DNA of 64,000 bases from JBBQSN01 sp963825505 (GTDB lineage Bacteria; Actinomycetota; Actinomycetes; Actinomycetales; CAWJMD01). Location: NCBI GenBank assembly GCA_963825505.1, contig CAWGTL010000018.1:62001-126000 (forward strand), read 5' to 3'. The translations under genes and the position numbers were made by a program. This document shows, piece after piece, positions 9,032 through 22,816 of this stretch. The number at the start of each line of letters is the position of its first letter. Positions within the stretch are counted from its first letter, which is position 1. The notes below the pieces were generated by a model. That model was not told where the DNA came from and ran no database searches. It was given only the letters and a program-made list of their open reading frames with translations.

Positions 9032-9861
9032 GGACCAGCCCCGCCGTCCGCACCGGCCAGTACGCGGCCCTGCTGCTGTACCTGGCCTTCCTCGCCCTGC
9101 CGCTGCTGTGGCTGGTGTCGACGGCGCTGAAGACGCCGCCGGAGATCGCGCGGATCGACCCGACGGTGATCCCGCTCGAGCCGACGCTGCAGAACTTCGC
9201 GGACGCGTTCCGCGAGCAGCCGATCCTGCGCTCGATGTCCAACAGCCTGGTCGTCGCGGGGACGAGCTCGCTGGTGACCGTGGTGCTGTCGGTGCCGGCG
9301 GCGTACGTGATGGCGCGCTACCGCTCCGTGGTGAGCCGGGCGGCGATGGTCTGGGTGCTGCTCAGCCAGATCTTCCCGTTCATCCTCGTGATCATCCCGC
9401 TGTTCCTGCTCGTTCGGGACGCGGGTCTGTACGACACCCACCTCGGGCTCGTCCTGGTCTACGTCGTGTGGTCGATGCCGTTCGCGCTGTGGATGCTGCG
9501 CTCCTACGTGGCGTCGATCCCGGTGGAGCTGGAGGAGGCCGCGGCGATGGACGGCGCGTCGCGCTGGCGGACCCTGCGCTCGGTGCTGGCGCCGCTGCTC
9601 GCGCCCGGCATCGTCGCTGCGGCGATGTTCACGTTCGTCAACGCCTGGAACGAGTTCTTCTTCGCGCTGGTGCTCCTCAAGGACCCCGACCTCGCGACCC
9701 TGTCGCTCACCCTGGTCAAGTTCATCGGCGCCGAGGGCGTGGCCAAGCTCGGGCCGCTCGCCGCCGCCTCGCTGGTGGCGACCGTCCCCAGCCTGGTGTT
9801 CTTCGCCCTCGTCCAGCGCCGCCTCGTCAGCGGCCTGCTCGGCGGGGCGGTCAAGGCGTGA
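9028..9861 (+). CDS. Carbohydrate ABC transporter permease, MalG type
   Basis: This 277-residue inner-membrane permease overlaps the preceding permease by 4 bases (GTGA). It has six hydrophobic segments and the EAA loop EEAAAMDGASRWRTLRSV near residues 170-185. It pairs with the MalF-type subunit and receives substrate from the binding protein encoded 67 bases downstream. No ATP-binding subunit is encoded in this cluster, so a shared MsmX-like ATPase elsewhere is likely. Confidence 0.9.
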   Translation: MRTSPAVRTGQYAALLLYLAFLALPLLWLVSTALKTPPEIARIDPTVIPLEPTLQNFADAFREQPILRSMSNSLVVAGTSSLVTVVLSVPAAYVMARYRSVVSRAAMVWVLLSQIFPFILVIIPLFLLVRDAGLYDTHLGLVLVYVVWSMPFALWMLRSYVASIPVELEEAAAMDGASRWRTLRSVLAPLLAPGIVAAAMFTFVNAWNEFFFALVLLKDPDLATLSLTLVKFIGAEGVAKLGPLAAASLVATVPSLVFFALVQRRLVSGLLGGAVKA

Positions 9862-9928
9862 CCGCCCACGACCCGCGCCAGCCGCACCCGACCCGTCCAC
9901 GAGACGTCCACCCCCGCAGGAGGAACCG

Positions 9929-11242
9929 ATGAGAACCCGTCGAACGTCCGCCGTCGTCGCCGTCCTGGCGACCGCCGCACTCCTCGTCACCGGCTGCGCC
10001 CGCGGTGACTCCTCCGGCAACCCGGACGACGAGGCCCCCCGCGAGGGCGAGAGCATCAACCTGACGTTCCAGAGCCTGGCGTTCCAGACCGACGCGGTCG
10101 CGTCGACCAAGGAGATCGTCGACTCCTGGAACGCCGAGAACCCCGACGTGCAGGTCGAGCTGGTCCAGGGGGACTGGGCGTCGGTGAACGACCAGCTGCT
10201 CACCTCGTTCGAGGGCGGCACGGCGCCGGACGTCTTCCACTACGAGTCGGGGCCGCTGCGCGACTTCAACGAGCGTGGCTCGCTGCTCGACCTGGACGAG
10301 TACCTCTCGGACGAGATCAGGGGCGACATCCGCGAGGGCGCCTGGGACACCGTCACCTACGACGACGCCGTCACCGGCGTGCCGTTCCTGCAGGAGTCGC
10401 AGGTGATCTTCGCCAACAAGACCCTGTTCGACGCCGCCGGCGTGGAGCTCCCCACGATCGACGACCCGTGGACCTGGGACGAGTTCGCCGACGTGACCGA
10501 GCAGCTGACCGAGAACGGGCAGTACGGCACCGCCTTCCCGCTGAAGTCGCCGGCGAACCGCATCCTCAACCTCGGCATGGGCTACGACGCGGCGTACTTC
10601 GAGACCGAGGACGGCGTGTCGACGGCCGTCTTCGACGACGCCGAAGGCGCTGTGCCGCAGCGGATCCACGACATGATCTGGACGGACAAGACGGCCTCGC
10701 CGGAGGCGGTCGGGCTGTCGTCGGCCGACGCCCTGCCCGGCTTCTTCGCCGGCCAGTACGCGACGCTCCCCGGCGCGATCTGGGTGCGCCAGCAGATCCA
10801 GGAGCAGGCACCGGACGGCTTCGAGTGGGTGACGCTGCCGCCGCTCGAGGGCACCAGCCAGACCCAGGGCGCCGTCTCGCAGACGCTGTCGGTGTCCGCC
10901 GACACCGAGCACCCCGAGGAGGCGGTGGCGTTCGTCGAGTACATGCTGAACGCCGAGAACCAGGCGAAGCTGGCCGCCGGCGACTGGCTGCTGCCGACGA
11001 GCAAGGAGGCCGTGGAGGCGCCCGAGCTGAACACGCCCGAGCTGGGCTGGGACGTCGCGGCCTCGACGGCCGACGACCTGGAGATGGCGCCGTTCCAGCA
11101 GGTGAAGGGCTTCGAGGAGTGGAAGTCCAAGGTCGCCAACCCGGCGATGCAGGAGTACTTCGCGAACCAGATCTCGCTGGAGGACCTCGGCACCCGGCTC
11201 ACCGGTGAGGGCCAGGACATCCTGGACCGCTACAACCGGTAG
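9929..11242 (+). CDS. Sugar ABC transporter substrate-binding lipoprotein
   Basis: The 437-residue product has a lipoprotein signal peptide with arginines at the N-terminus and lipobox VTGC ending at Cys23. The mature part is a family 1 solute-binding protein (SFEGGTAPDVFHYESGPLRDF; later VPFLQESQVIFANKTLFDAAGVE). GGAGG sits 7 bases before the ATG. It delivers a sugar or oligosaccharide to the two permeases upstream; the sugar cannot be read from sequence. Confidence 0.9.
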   Translation: MRTRRTSAVVAVLATAALLVTGCARGDSSGNPDDEAPREGESINLTFQSLAFQTDAVASTKEIVDSWNAENPDVQVELVQGDWASVNDQLLTSFEGGTAPDVFHYESGPLRDFNERGSLLDLDEYLSDEIRGDIREGAWDTVTYDDAVTGVPFLQESQVIFANKTLFDAAGVELPTIDDPWTWDEFADVTEQLTENGQYGTAFPLKSPANRILNLGMGYDAAYFETEDGVSTAVFDDAEGAVPQRIHDMIWTDKTASPEAVGLSSADALPGFFAGQYATLPGAIWVRQQIQEQAPDGFEWVTLPPLEGTSQTQGAVSQTLSVSADTEHPEEAVAFVEYMLNAENQAKLAAGDWLLPTSKEAVEAPELNTPELGWDVAASTADDLEMAPFQQVKGFEEWKSKVANPAMQEYFANQISLEDLGTRLTGEGQDILDRYNR

Positions 11243-11270
11243 GCGCCCTCGCCGCCCCCCTCCATCACGC

Positions 11271-11326
11271 CGAGCGAGAACGAGGCGCGAGACGTGCCGG
11301 CGCGTCGCGCGCCCCGTTCACGCTCG
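11271..11326. terminator. Bidirectional hairpin between binding-protein gene and SGNH gene
   Basis: Arms at 11271-11289 and 11308-11326 pair at 17 of 19 positions around an 18-base loop. It lies in the gap between two convergent genes, where a bidirectional terminator is expected. No U-tract follows, as is common in GC-rich actinomycetes. Confidence 0.55.
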
Positions 11327-11342
11327 AGGCGGGAGGGGCCCG

Positions 11343-12061
11343 TCAGGCAGGGTCGGACGCGTGCACGACGGCGCGGTCGACCACGTCGGCCATCGCGGTG
11401 TAGCCGCGGTCGTTCGGGTGGAACCAGTCGGGCGCGAGCAGGCCGACCCAGGTGGCCGGTCCGTCGCGCCGGAAGTCGGCCAGAGCGAGCGCTGCCGTCG
11501 GCCGCGCGGCGGCGGATCTCCGCGTCCATCTGCCGCACCTCGCGCTGCGGGTTGGGCAGGTTGCCCACGACCGCAGCCCGCCGGCAGGGCGTCGAGCAGG
11601 GTGGTGAACCGCTCGACCGCGTGCTCGCGCAGCCGCCGGTTCACGATGTCGTTCGAGCCGACGAGCACGGTGACCAGCTCGGCCCGGTGCCCCAGAGCGG
11701 CCAGCCGCTCGAGGGCAGGCAGCTGCCGGTCGAGCACGTCGTCGACCCGAGCGCCGGTGACCGCCAGGTTCACGAGCCGGTAGGCGTGGCCCTGCGCCGC
11801 CCAGCGGCCGCGCAGCTGGCCGACCCACCCCCGCTGGGGATCCGACGCGCCGATGCCCTGCGTCATCGAGTCGCCGATCGCGACCCAGAGCGGGCCGTCC
11901 TGCCGGAGCGCTTCGTCGTTCGCCTCGCGCCACGCGGCGGCGAACGGCTCGACCTGCCGCTGCACCGACCGCACCCCCGGCAGGACCCGCGACATCGCCC
12001 GCAGCACCGGCCCGGTCGGCCGCGGGCTGGTGTTGTCGTAGGTGAGGTCGCGACGGTCCAC
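11343..12061 (-). CDS. SGNH/GDSL family hydrolase (frame broken twice)
   Basis: Block I (AIGDSMTQG) with the catalytic serine, the GSND block and the C-terminal catalytic DxxHP block (DWFHPNDRGY) are all present, as in single-domain SGNH esterases. Coding shifts frame near 11575 and near 11483; each shift equals one extra base. Removing them joins LLDALPAG to AVVGNLPNPQRE and then to LADFRRDG. The repaired length is about 238 residues. There is no clear signal peptide, so it is probably cytoplasmic. Substrate unknown. Confidence 0.8.
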
Positions 12062-12153
12062 GCCTCCAGGATGCGGTGGCGCCCGGACCCGCGTCCCGCC
12101 GACCCGGCGAAGTCACCTGCCGGGCGGCGCGGCGCCCGCGTACCGTCCCGGGG

Positions 12154-12633
12154 GTGGACGACCTCGAGCTGCGACCGTTCCTGCCCGACCAGGCCGAGCT
12201 GGTGTCGTCGTGGGCACCCACCGAGCGCGAGGTCTGGACCTGGGTGTCGCGCCGCACCGTGCCCGTGCCGCCCGACGCGATCCGCGGCTGGGCCGCCGAG
12301 GAGGGGTCGCTGACCTACCTCGTGCACGAGGGCGACGAGCCGGTCGCCTTCGGCCAGATCTGGCTCGACGACGACGAGGAGGACGCCGAGCTCGCGCGGC
12401 TGCTGGTCGCCCCCGACCACCGCGGTCGCGGCGTCGGACGGCGGATGGTGGCGGCGATGACCGAGGTGGCCCGGCAGCACAAGGCGCACGTCGCCATGCG
12501 GGTCGCGCCCGGCAACGAGTCTGCGCTGCGCGCGTACGCCGCCGCCGGCTTCGAGCGCGTGGACCCGGCCACCGAGAAGGAGTGGAACGAGGGCCAGCCG
12601 GTCGACTTCGTCTGGCTCCGCGACCGGGCATGA
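12154..12633 (+). CDS. GNAT family N-acetyltransferase
   Basis: The 159-residue single-domain GNAT has the acetyl-CoA pyrophosphate loop in LLVAPDHRGRGVGRRMV (R/QxxGxG/A motif) near residues 85-102 and the motif B segment NESALRAYAAAGFERVD. I start at the GTG at 12154, where the VDDLELRPF strand begins; earlier in-frame codons read as non-coding. The acceptor substrate is unknown. It is divergent from the SGNH hydrolase gene. Confidence 0.85.
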   Translation: MDDLELRPFLPDQAELVSSWAPTEREVWTWVSRRTVPVPPDAIRGWAAEEGSLTYLVHEGDEPVAFGQIWLDDDEEDAELARLLVAPDHRGRGVGRRMVAAMTEVARQHKAHVAMRVAPGNESALRAYAAAGFERVDPATEKEWNEGQPVDFVWLRDRA

Positions 12634-12878
12634 GCGGCAGGCCCCTCGACACCGTCGAGTCGGTGCGCGCCGAGGTCCGCCGTGTCGACGCCGCGTGGCC
12701 GAAGGAGGTCACCGCGTCGACGACGACCGTCGCACTCCGCGAGTCGGGAGTCGTGGGGCGAGGGCACCAGCAGGCGCCCGCGCCCGGTCTCGCGCCGCCA
12801 GCACCGGCGCGGCGTACCTACTCGCCAGTACCCACGCGAGCCCCGCGCGGAATGGGATCAGGGGCGCGGGATCACTAG
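12630..12878 (+). CDS. Small ORF of unknown function, doubtful
   Basis: An ATG overlapping the GNAT stop (ATGA) opens an 82-codon frame. The first 40 residues (MSGRPLDTVESVRAEVRR...) look protein-like. The rest is Ala/Pro/Arg-rich and runs through what looks like the promoter/operator region of the carboxylase gene. It may be a real short gene truncated by a frameshift, or chance. I do not recognise it. Confidence 0.25.
   Translation: MSGRPLDTVESVRAEVRRVDAAWPKEVTASTTTVALRESGVVGRGHQQAPAPGLAPPAPARRTYSPVPTRAPRGMGSGARDH
12819..12830. promoter_or_regulatory. TetR-type operator-like palindrome upstream of the carboxylase
   Basis: TACTCGCCAGTA has TACT/AGTA arms around a four-base centre. It ends 58 bases before the carboxylase start. 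TetR-family regulators of acyl-CoA metabolism in actinobacteria use sites of this general form; the regulator is not in the window. Confidence 0.4.
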
Positions 12879-12888
12879 GTTGTGAGCC

Positions 12889-18464
<5,576 letters not shown>

Positions 18465-18511
18465 CGGCGGGCACGGCTCAGGAGCCGCCGCACGGTGCCG
18501 ATGGGGTACGT

Positions 18512-19388
18512 GTGATCCGTCGCGCCACCGCCCGTCGTGCCGCCGCCGGGTTCGTCTGCGCGCTCGCGCTCGGTGGGTGCGCCTTCGTCGTCCAGGACAT
18601 CACCCCGACCGGTCCGGCGGTGCCGTCACCGACGGGACGACGGTGGCTCCGGTGCCGTCGTCCACGGAGACCTCCTCGCCGTTCGAGGTGCCGACCTACG
18701 AGCCGTCGTTCGACGACGCCGGGCGTCCCTACGACGCCCCCGTCGAGGCCGACGTCGTGGTGCGGACCGAACGGATCGGAGCCCTCGACCTGCACGGGCA
18801 GCCCTGGTCCTCGACGGCGGCGAGTACTACCTGGGCACGTCGTCCCGACCGCCCGTCGCGCTCGGAGGTGCCGACGTGGCGGACGTGGAGCTCGTCCTCG
18901 CCGGGCCGGCACGGGCGCGGTCGTCGGTCGCCGGTGTCGTCATCCGCGTCCCGGGCTCGACGGTCCACCGCTGGTCGGCCTTCGAGGACGGCTACCTCAC
19001 CGACGGCGGCATGGGCGGCGTCTGGGTGCAGGACGCCGTCGGCGTGTCCGACGGGTCGCAGGAGCACGGGGGGCACCCGCTCGCGGACGCACCGCTCCAG
19101 CGCCTGTTCGGAGGCGCCGACTGGGACCTCACCGACACCGACGACGACGCGGCCGCGGAGGGCCTGCTGTTCGGCAACGGCTCTGGCGACGGCGTGTTCC
19201 CGGCGGTCCGCGGCTTCGACGCCGGCGGCCGGGTCGTGGCGGTCGCGATCTGGCACCTGTGGCTGCCGTGGCGGGTCGGGGTCCCGGAGGGCACGCCGCC
19301 GCCTGACGTGACGGCGCACGAGGACGCCATCGCGGCCTGCCTCGCGCGCGGCGGGTCCGTGCGCGTCGACGACACCTGCACCCGCTGA
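18512..19388 (+). CDS. Putative lipoprotein of unknown function (frame broken twice)
   Basis: A GTG opens a signal peptide with arginines, a hydrophobic core and the lipobox LGGC. Coding then loses one base near 18,624 and one near 18,803; with these restored the protein is about 290 residues. The mature part starts with a Pro/Ser/Thr-rich linker and continues into an acidic globular domain (GVVIRVPGSTVHRWSAF; LFGNGSGDGVFPAVRGF). It ends in a short region with two cysteines (AIAACLARGGSVRVDDTC). I recognise no family. Confidence 0.6.
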
Positions 19389-19417
19389 GTTGTCACCATC
19401 AGGTCAGGCGCCAGTCT

Positions 19418-19455
19418 GTTCTGACAGCCGGAACGGGCAAGCCGGCTGTCAGAAC
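19418..19455. terminator. Perfect hairpin terminator with a third copy of one arm nearby
   Basis: Arms GTTCTGACAGCCGG (19418-19431) and its exact complement (19442-19455) enclose a 10-base loop. It lies between the convergent lipoprotein and PP2C genes. The arm core GTTCTGACAG recurs at 19480-19489. Confidence 0.65.
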
Positions 19456-19499
19456 GAGAACGACGTCCGCGCGGGTGTGGTTCTGACAGACGGGTCGTC

Positions 19500-20183
19500 C
19501 TAGAGGTCGACGACGACGACGGTGACGTTGTCGGAGCCGCCGGCGTCGAGGGCCGCGGCGACGAGGGCGTCGGCGGCCTCGTCGACCGAGCCCGACCCGA
19601 GCAGGGTGGCGACGTCGGGGTCGTCGACCTCGCTGGTGAGGCCGTCGGTGCACAGCAGCAGCCGGCCGTGGCCGGGCAGCGAGACGGTCTGCGGCAGCGG
19701 GGGTTCGGTGTCGCCGGCCAGCAGGCAGCGGGTGAGCACGAACTGGCCGGGGTGGGTGCGCGCCTGCTCGCGGGTGATGACGCCCGCGGCCGCCAGGCGC
19801 TCGGCCTCGTTGTCGTCGACGGTGACCTGCTGCAGCCCGGCGCCGTCCAGCCAGTAGATGCGGCTGTCGCCGACGCCGCCGACCGTCACCGCGTCGCCGT
19901 CGAGGACCGCCACGACGAGGGTGGTGCCCATCCGCGCCAGCGCGGCGTCGCCGTCCGCGCCACCGGTGACGGCGGCCGAGGCCGCGCGGAACGCCTCGGC
20001 CGGGTCGCCCGACGCCGCCAGGGCGTCGTGCGCGGCCTGCGCCGCCAGCCGGCTCGCGACCTCGCCGCCGTGGTGGCCGCCGAGGCCGTCGGCGACGACC
20101 CAGGCGGTCTCGGACACCACGTGCGCGTCCTCGTTGCCGTCGCGCACGTGGCCGACGTGGGTGCGGGCAGCGACCTCGGGCAC
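19500..20183 (-). CDS. PP2C-family serine/threonine protein phosphatase
   Basis: This 227-residue single-domain PP2C carries RDGNEDA, VADGLGGHHGGEVAS, a metal-site DGL in LLLCTDGLTSEVDD and the terminal GGSDNVTVVVVDL, which together supply the metal-binding aspartates. I start at the GTG at 20183 (VPEVAARTHVGHVRDGNED), the shortest start giving the complete fold; upstream in-frame sequence is low-complexity. It would dephosphorylate Ser/Thr-phosphorylated proteins. No kinase or FHA gene is adjacent. It follows the DUF4396 gene on the same strand with a 59-base gap. Confidence 0.87.
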   Translation of the reverse strand: MPEVAARTHVGHVRDGNEDAHVVSETAWVVADGLGGHHGGEVASRLAAQAAHDALAASGDPAEAFRAASAAVTGGADGDAALARMGTTLVVAVLDGDAVTVGGVGDSRIYWLDGAGLQQVTVDDNEAERLAAAGVITREQARTHPGQFVLTRCLLAGDTEPPLPQTVSLPGHGRLLLCTDGLTSEVDDPDVATLLGSGSVDEAADALVAAALDAGGSDNVTVVVVDL

Positions 20184-20242
20184 CTGCGAACCGTAGCCGA
20201 CCGCGCCCGTCCGGCTCCGTCGCGGCCGGACGGTCCACCCGG

Positions 20243-20686
20243 TCAGTGGTGCGCGTGCACGACAGCGTGCCCCCGTCCGCGGGAGATCATCGCCCGGTTG
20301 ACCGGCACCGTCACCACGAACGCGACGGCGAGGGCGAACGCCAGCGAGCCCCAGAACAGCGGGCTCGACAGGCCCGCCTCCATCGCGCCGGGCACCGCGA
20401 GCAGGACGCCGTTGTCGACCAGCTCCATCACGGCGATCGAGAGCGTGTCGGCCGCCAGCGCGACCGGCAGCGCCTGCCGGAACGTCAGGCCCGAGCGCAG
20501 CAGCGGCAGCATCGTCAGGGCGTAGCCGAAGACGAACGCCAGCCCGACGGCCAGCGCGATCGTCGCCGCCCCGTGCCAGCCCAGCGCCGTCCCGATCACC
20601 AGACCGAGCACCTCGCCGATGGCGCACCCGGTCAGGCAGTGCAGCGTCGCCGTGACCGCCATCCGCCAGCTGCTGTCCATGTCCAT
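20243..20686 (-). CDS. DUF4396 family membrane protein
   Basis: The 147-residue protein has four hydrophobic segments and the DUF4396 features LHCLTGCAIGEVLG and DTLSIAVMELVDNG. It ends in a His-rich tail (GRGHAVVHAHH) that could bind metal. GAGGAG lies a few bases before the ATG. Members of this family often sit beside copper-handling genes. The CsoR-like palindrome just upstream fits a copper-related role, but transport activity is not established. Confidence 0.75.
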   Translation of the reverse strand: MDMDSSWRMAVTATLHCLTGCAIGEVLGLVIGTALGWHGAATIALAVGLAFVFGYALTMLPLLRSGLTFRQALPVALAADTLSIAVMELVDNGVLLAVPGAMEAGLSSPLFWGSLAFALAVAFVVTVPVNRAMISRGRGHAVVHAHH

Positions 20687-20707
20687 CGCTCCTCGTCGCT
20701 CTCCAAG

Positions 20708-20724
20708 ATACCCCCGGGTGGTAT
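20708..20724. promoter_or_regulatory. CsoR-like operator between divergent genes
   Basis: ATACCCCCGGGTGGTAT is an imperfect palindrome with the G-tract/C-tract and terminal AT/TA layout of CsoR/RcnR-family operators. It lies 22 bases upstream of the DUF4396 start and 119 bases before the UBP zinc-finger gene, so it could control either. Confidence 0.5.
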
Positions 20725-20842
20725 ATGGCGCCAACAGGGCGAGGTCGGAGGGCATTCCCGGCGCCGTCCGGGCGTTCTTCCTGCGTACGCTCGCCGTGAC
20801 CAGCCGCGAGCGGTCGGTCGGCGACGTGCAGGAGGAGGTCCC

Positions 20843-21142
20843 ATGGCCCGGTGCGAGCACCTGGAGGCGGCGCCCGCGCAGGCACAGCAGCCCACGACGC
20901 CGGACGGGTGCGCGGAGTGCCTCGCGGACGGCGGGCGGTGGGTGCACCTGCGGCTGTGCCTGACCTGCGGCCACGTCGGCTGCTGCGACTCCTCGCCGGG
21001 CAAGCACGCCAGCGGCCACCACGCGGCCACCGGGCACCCCGTGATCGCCTCGTTCGAGCCGGGGGAGACCTGGCGCTGGTGCTTCGAGGACGAGGTCGGC
21101 GCCGACCCGGGCGCCCGCCCCGCACGAGAGGGCACTGAGTGA
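20843..21142 (+). CDS. UBP-type zinc finger protein
   Basis: This 99-residue protein has a treble-cleft zinc-binding pattern: CEHL at the N-terminus, CAEC, CLTCGHVGCCDS and HASGHHAATGHPV. It matches the zf-UBP domain, which in eukaryotes binds the C-terminal Gly-Gly of free ubiquitin; the bacterial ligand is unknown. AGGAGG is 9 bases before the ATG. Its stop overlaps the start of the receiver-flavoprotein gene, indicating translational coupling. Confidence 0.85.
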   Translation: MARCEHLEAAPAQAQQPTTPDGCAECLADGGRWVHLRLCLTCGHVGCCDSSPGKHASGHHAATGHPVIASFEPGETWRWCFEDEVGADPGARPAREGTE

Positions 21143-22815
21143 CCGGGTCCCGCGCCGGAGCGCGGCCTGTGCTCCTCACCGTGGACGACGACGCCGCGGT
21201 CTCGCGCGCCGTCGCGCGCGACCTGCGGCGCAAGTACGGCGAGCAGTTCCGGGTGCTGCGCGCCGACTCCGGCCCGCAGGCGCTCGAGGCGATCAAGGAG
21301 GTCGCGCTCCGCGGGGAGCAGGTGGCGCTGATCCTGGCCGACTACCGGATGCCGGTGATGAACGGCATCGAGTTCCTCGAGCAGGCGATGGACCTGGTCC
21401 CGGACGCGCGCCGCGTCCTGCTCACGGCGTACGCCGACACCGACGCCGCGATCTCGGCGATCAACCTCGTCGACGTCGACCACTACCTGGTCAAGCCGTG
21501 GGAACCGCCGGAGGAGAAGCTGTACCCGGTGGTCGACCAGCTGGTGGCGCTGTGGTGCAGCACCGTGCGCAGCGGGCGCAGCGAGATCAAGCTGCTCGGT
21601 CACCGCTGGTCGCGGCCGTCGTTCGAGGTGCGGGACTTCCTCTCCCGCAACGGGGTCCCGTACCGCTGGTACAGCGTGGAGGAGCCGGAGGGGCAGCGCC
21701 TCCTCGCGCTCGCCGACGCGACGCCCGAGGACGTCCCCGTCGTCGTGGACCTCGAGGGCGAGGTGCTGCGGCGCCCCACCACGGCCGAGCTCGCGCAGGC
21801 GGTGGGGATGAGCACGCTGCCCAGCGAGGACTTCTACGACCTGGCGATCATCGGCGCCGGCCCGGCCGGGCTCGGTGCGGCGGTGTACGGCGCCTCGGAG
21901 GGCCTCACCACGGTCGTCGTCGAGCGGCAGGCCCCGGGCGGTCAGGCCGGGCAGAGCTCGCGGATCGAGAACTACCTGGGCTTCCCCGACGGCGTCTCGG
22001 GCAGCCAGCTCACCGACCGCGCGCGCCGGCAGGCGCTGCGGTTCGGCACCGAGATGCTCTCTGCCAGAACGGTCACCGAGCTGCGCACCGCCGGTCCGAA
22101 GAAGGTCCTCACCCTCGACGACGGCACGCAGATCTCCGCCCACGCGGTGGTGCTGTCCACCGGGGTGGCCTACCGCGAGCTCGACGCCGACGGGGCAGCG
22201 GACCTCGTCGGACGTGGCGTCTACTACGGGTCGGCGTCCACCGAGGCCGAGGCATGCGTCGGCCGGCACGTGGTGGTCGTCGGCGGCGCGAACTCCGCCG
22301 GCCAGGCGGCGGTGTTCTTCGCCCGGCACGCCGAGAAGGTCACGCTCGCGGTGCGCGGGCCGGACCTGCGCGCCTCGATGTCGCACTACCTGGTGGAGCA
22401 GATCGCCGGCATCGACAACATCGAGGTGCGCACCTGCACGGTCGTCGCGAGCTGCACCGGCGAGGACCACCTGGAGTGCGTGACGCTGCACGACGTCTCC
22501 ACCGGCGAGGACCAGGTGATCGACTGCGCCCACGTCTTCGTCTTCATCGGCGCCGCCCCGCTCACCGACTGGCTCCCGGACGAGGTGCTGCGCGACAGCA
22601 GCGGGTTCGTCCTCACCGGCCCCGACCTCGTGGTCGACGGAGCCACCCCGGCACCGTGGCCCCTGGACCGCGACCCCTATCTGCTGGAGACGAGCGTCCC
22701 CGGCGTGTTCGTCGCAGGTGACGTCCGCGCCGCCTCGGTGAAGCGGGTCGCCTCCGCCGTCGGCGAGGGCGCCCTGGCCGTCACCCTCGTGCACCGCTAC
22801 CTCGGAGAGTTCTGA
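21139..22815 (+). CDS. Response-regulator receiver fused to a thioredoxin-reductase-like flavoprotein
   Basis: Length is 558 residues. The receiver domain has acidic DDD near 16-18, phospho-acceptor Asp68 (LILADYRMP), Thr96 and Lys119. A glutaredoxin-like middle region without CxxC follows (HRWSRPSFEVRDFLSRNGVPY). The C-terminal half is a thioredoxin-reductase fold with FAD site IIGAGPAGLGAA near 237, PGGQAGQSS, and NADPH site VVGGANSAGQAA near 379. The redox-active CxxC normally located between the two halves of the NADPH domain is absent (GRGVYYGSAS instead), so it is unlikely to be a disulfide reductase. It sits between a zinc-finger gene and a histidine kinase gene 1 base downstream. Confidence 0.85.
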   Translation: MTGSRAGARPVLLTVDDDAAVSRAVARDLRRKYGEQFRVLRADSGPQALEAIKEVALRGEQVALILADYRMPVMNGIEFLEQAMDLVPDARRVLLTAYADTDAAISAINLVDVDHYLVKPWEPPEEKLYPVVDQLVALWCSTVRSGRSEIKLLGHRWSRPSFEVRDFLSRNGVPYRWYSVEEPEGQRLLALADATPEDVPVVVDLEGEVLRRPTTAELAQAVGMSTLPSEDFYDLAIIGAGPAGLGAAVYGASEGLTTVVVERQAPGGQAGQSSRIENYLGFPDGVSGSQLTDRARRQALRFGTEMLSARTVTELRTAGPKKVLTLDDGTQISAHAVVLSTGVAYRELDADGAADLVGRGVYYGSASTEAEACVGRHVVVVGGANSAGQAAVFFARHAEKVTLAVRGPDLRASMSHYLVEQIAGIDNIEVRTCTVVASCTGEDHLECVTLHDVSTGEDQVIDCAHVFVFIGAAPLTDWLPDEVLRDSSGFVLTGPDLVVDGATPAPWPLDRDPYLLETSVPGVFVAGDVRAASVKRVASAVGEGALAVTLVHRYLGEF

Positions 22816-22816
22816 G

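Noticed and set aside
21139..22815. Thioredoxin reductase (trxB)
   Set aside because: The fold is right but the redox CxxC is missing and a receiver domain is attached, so the standard name would mislead.
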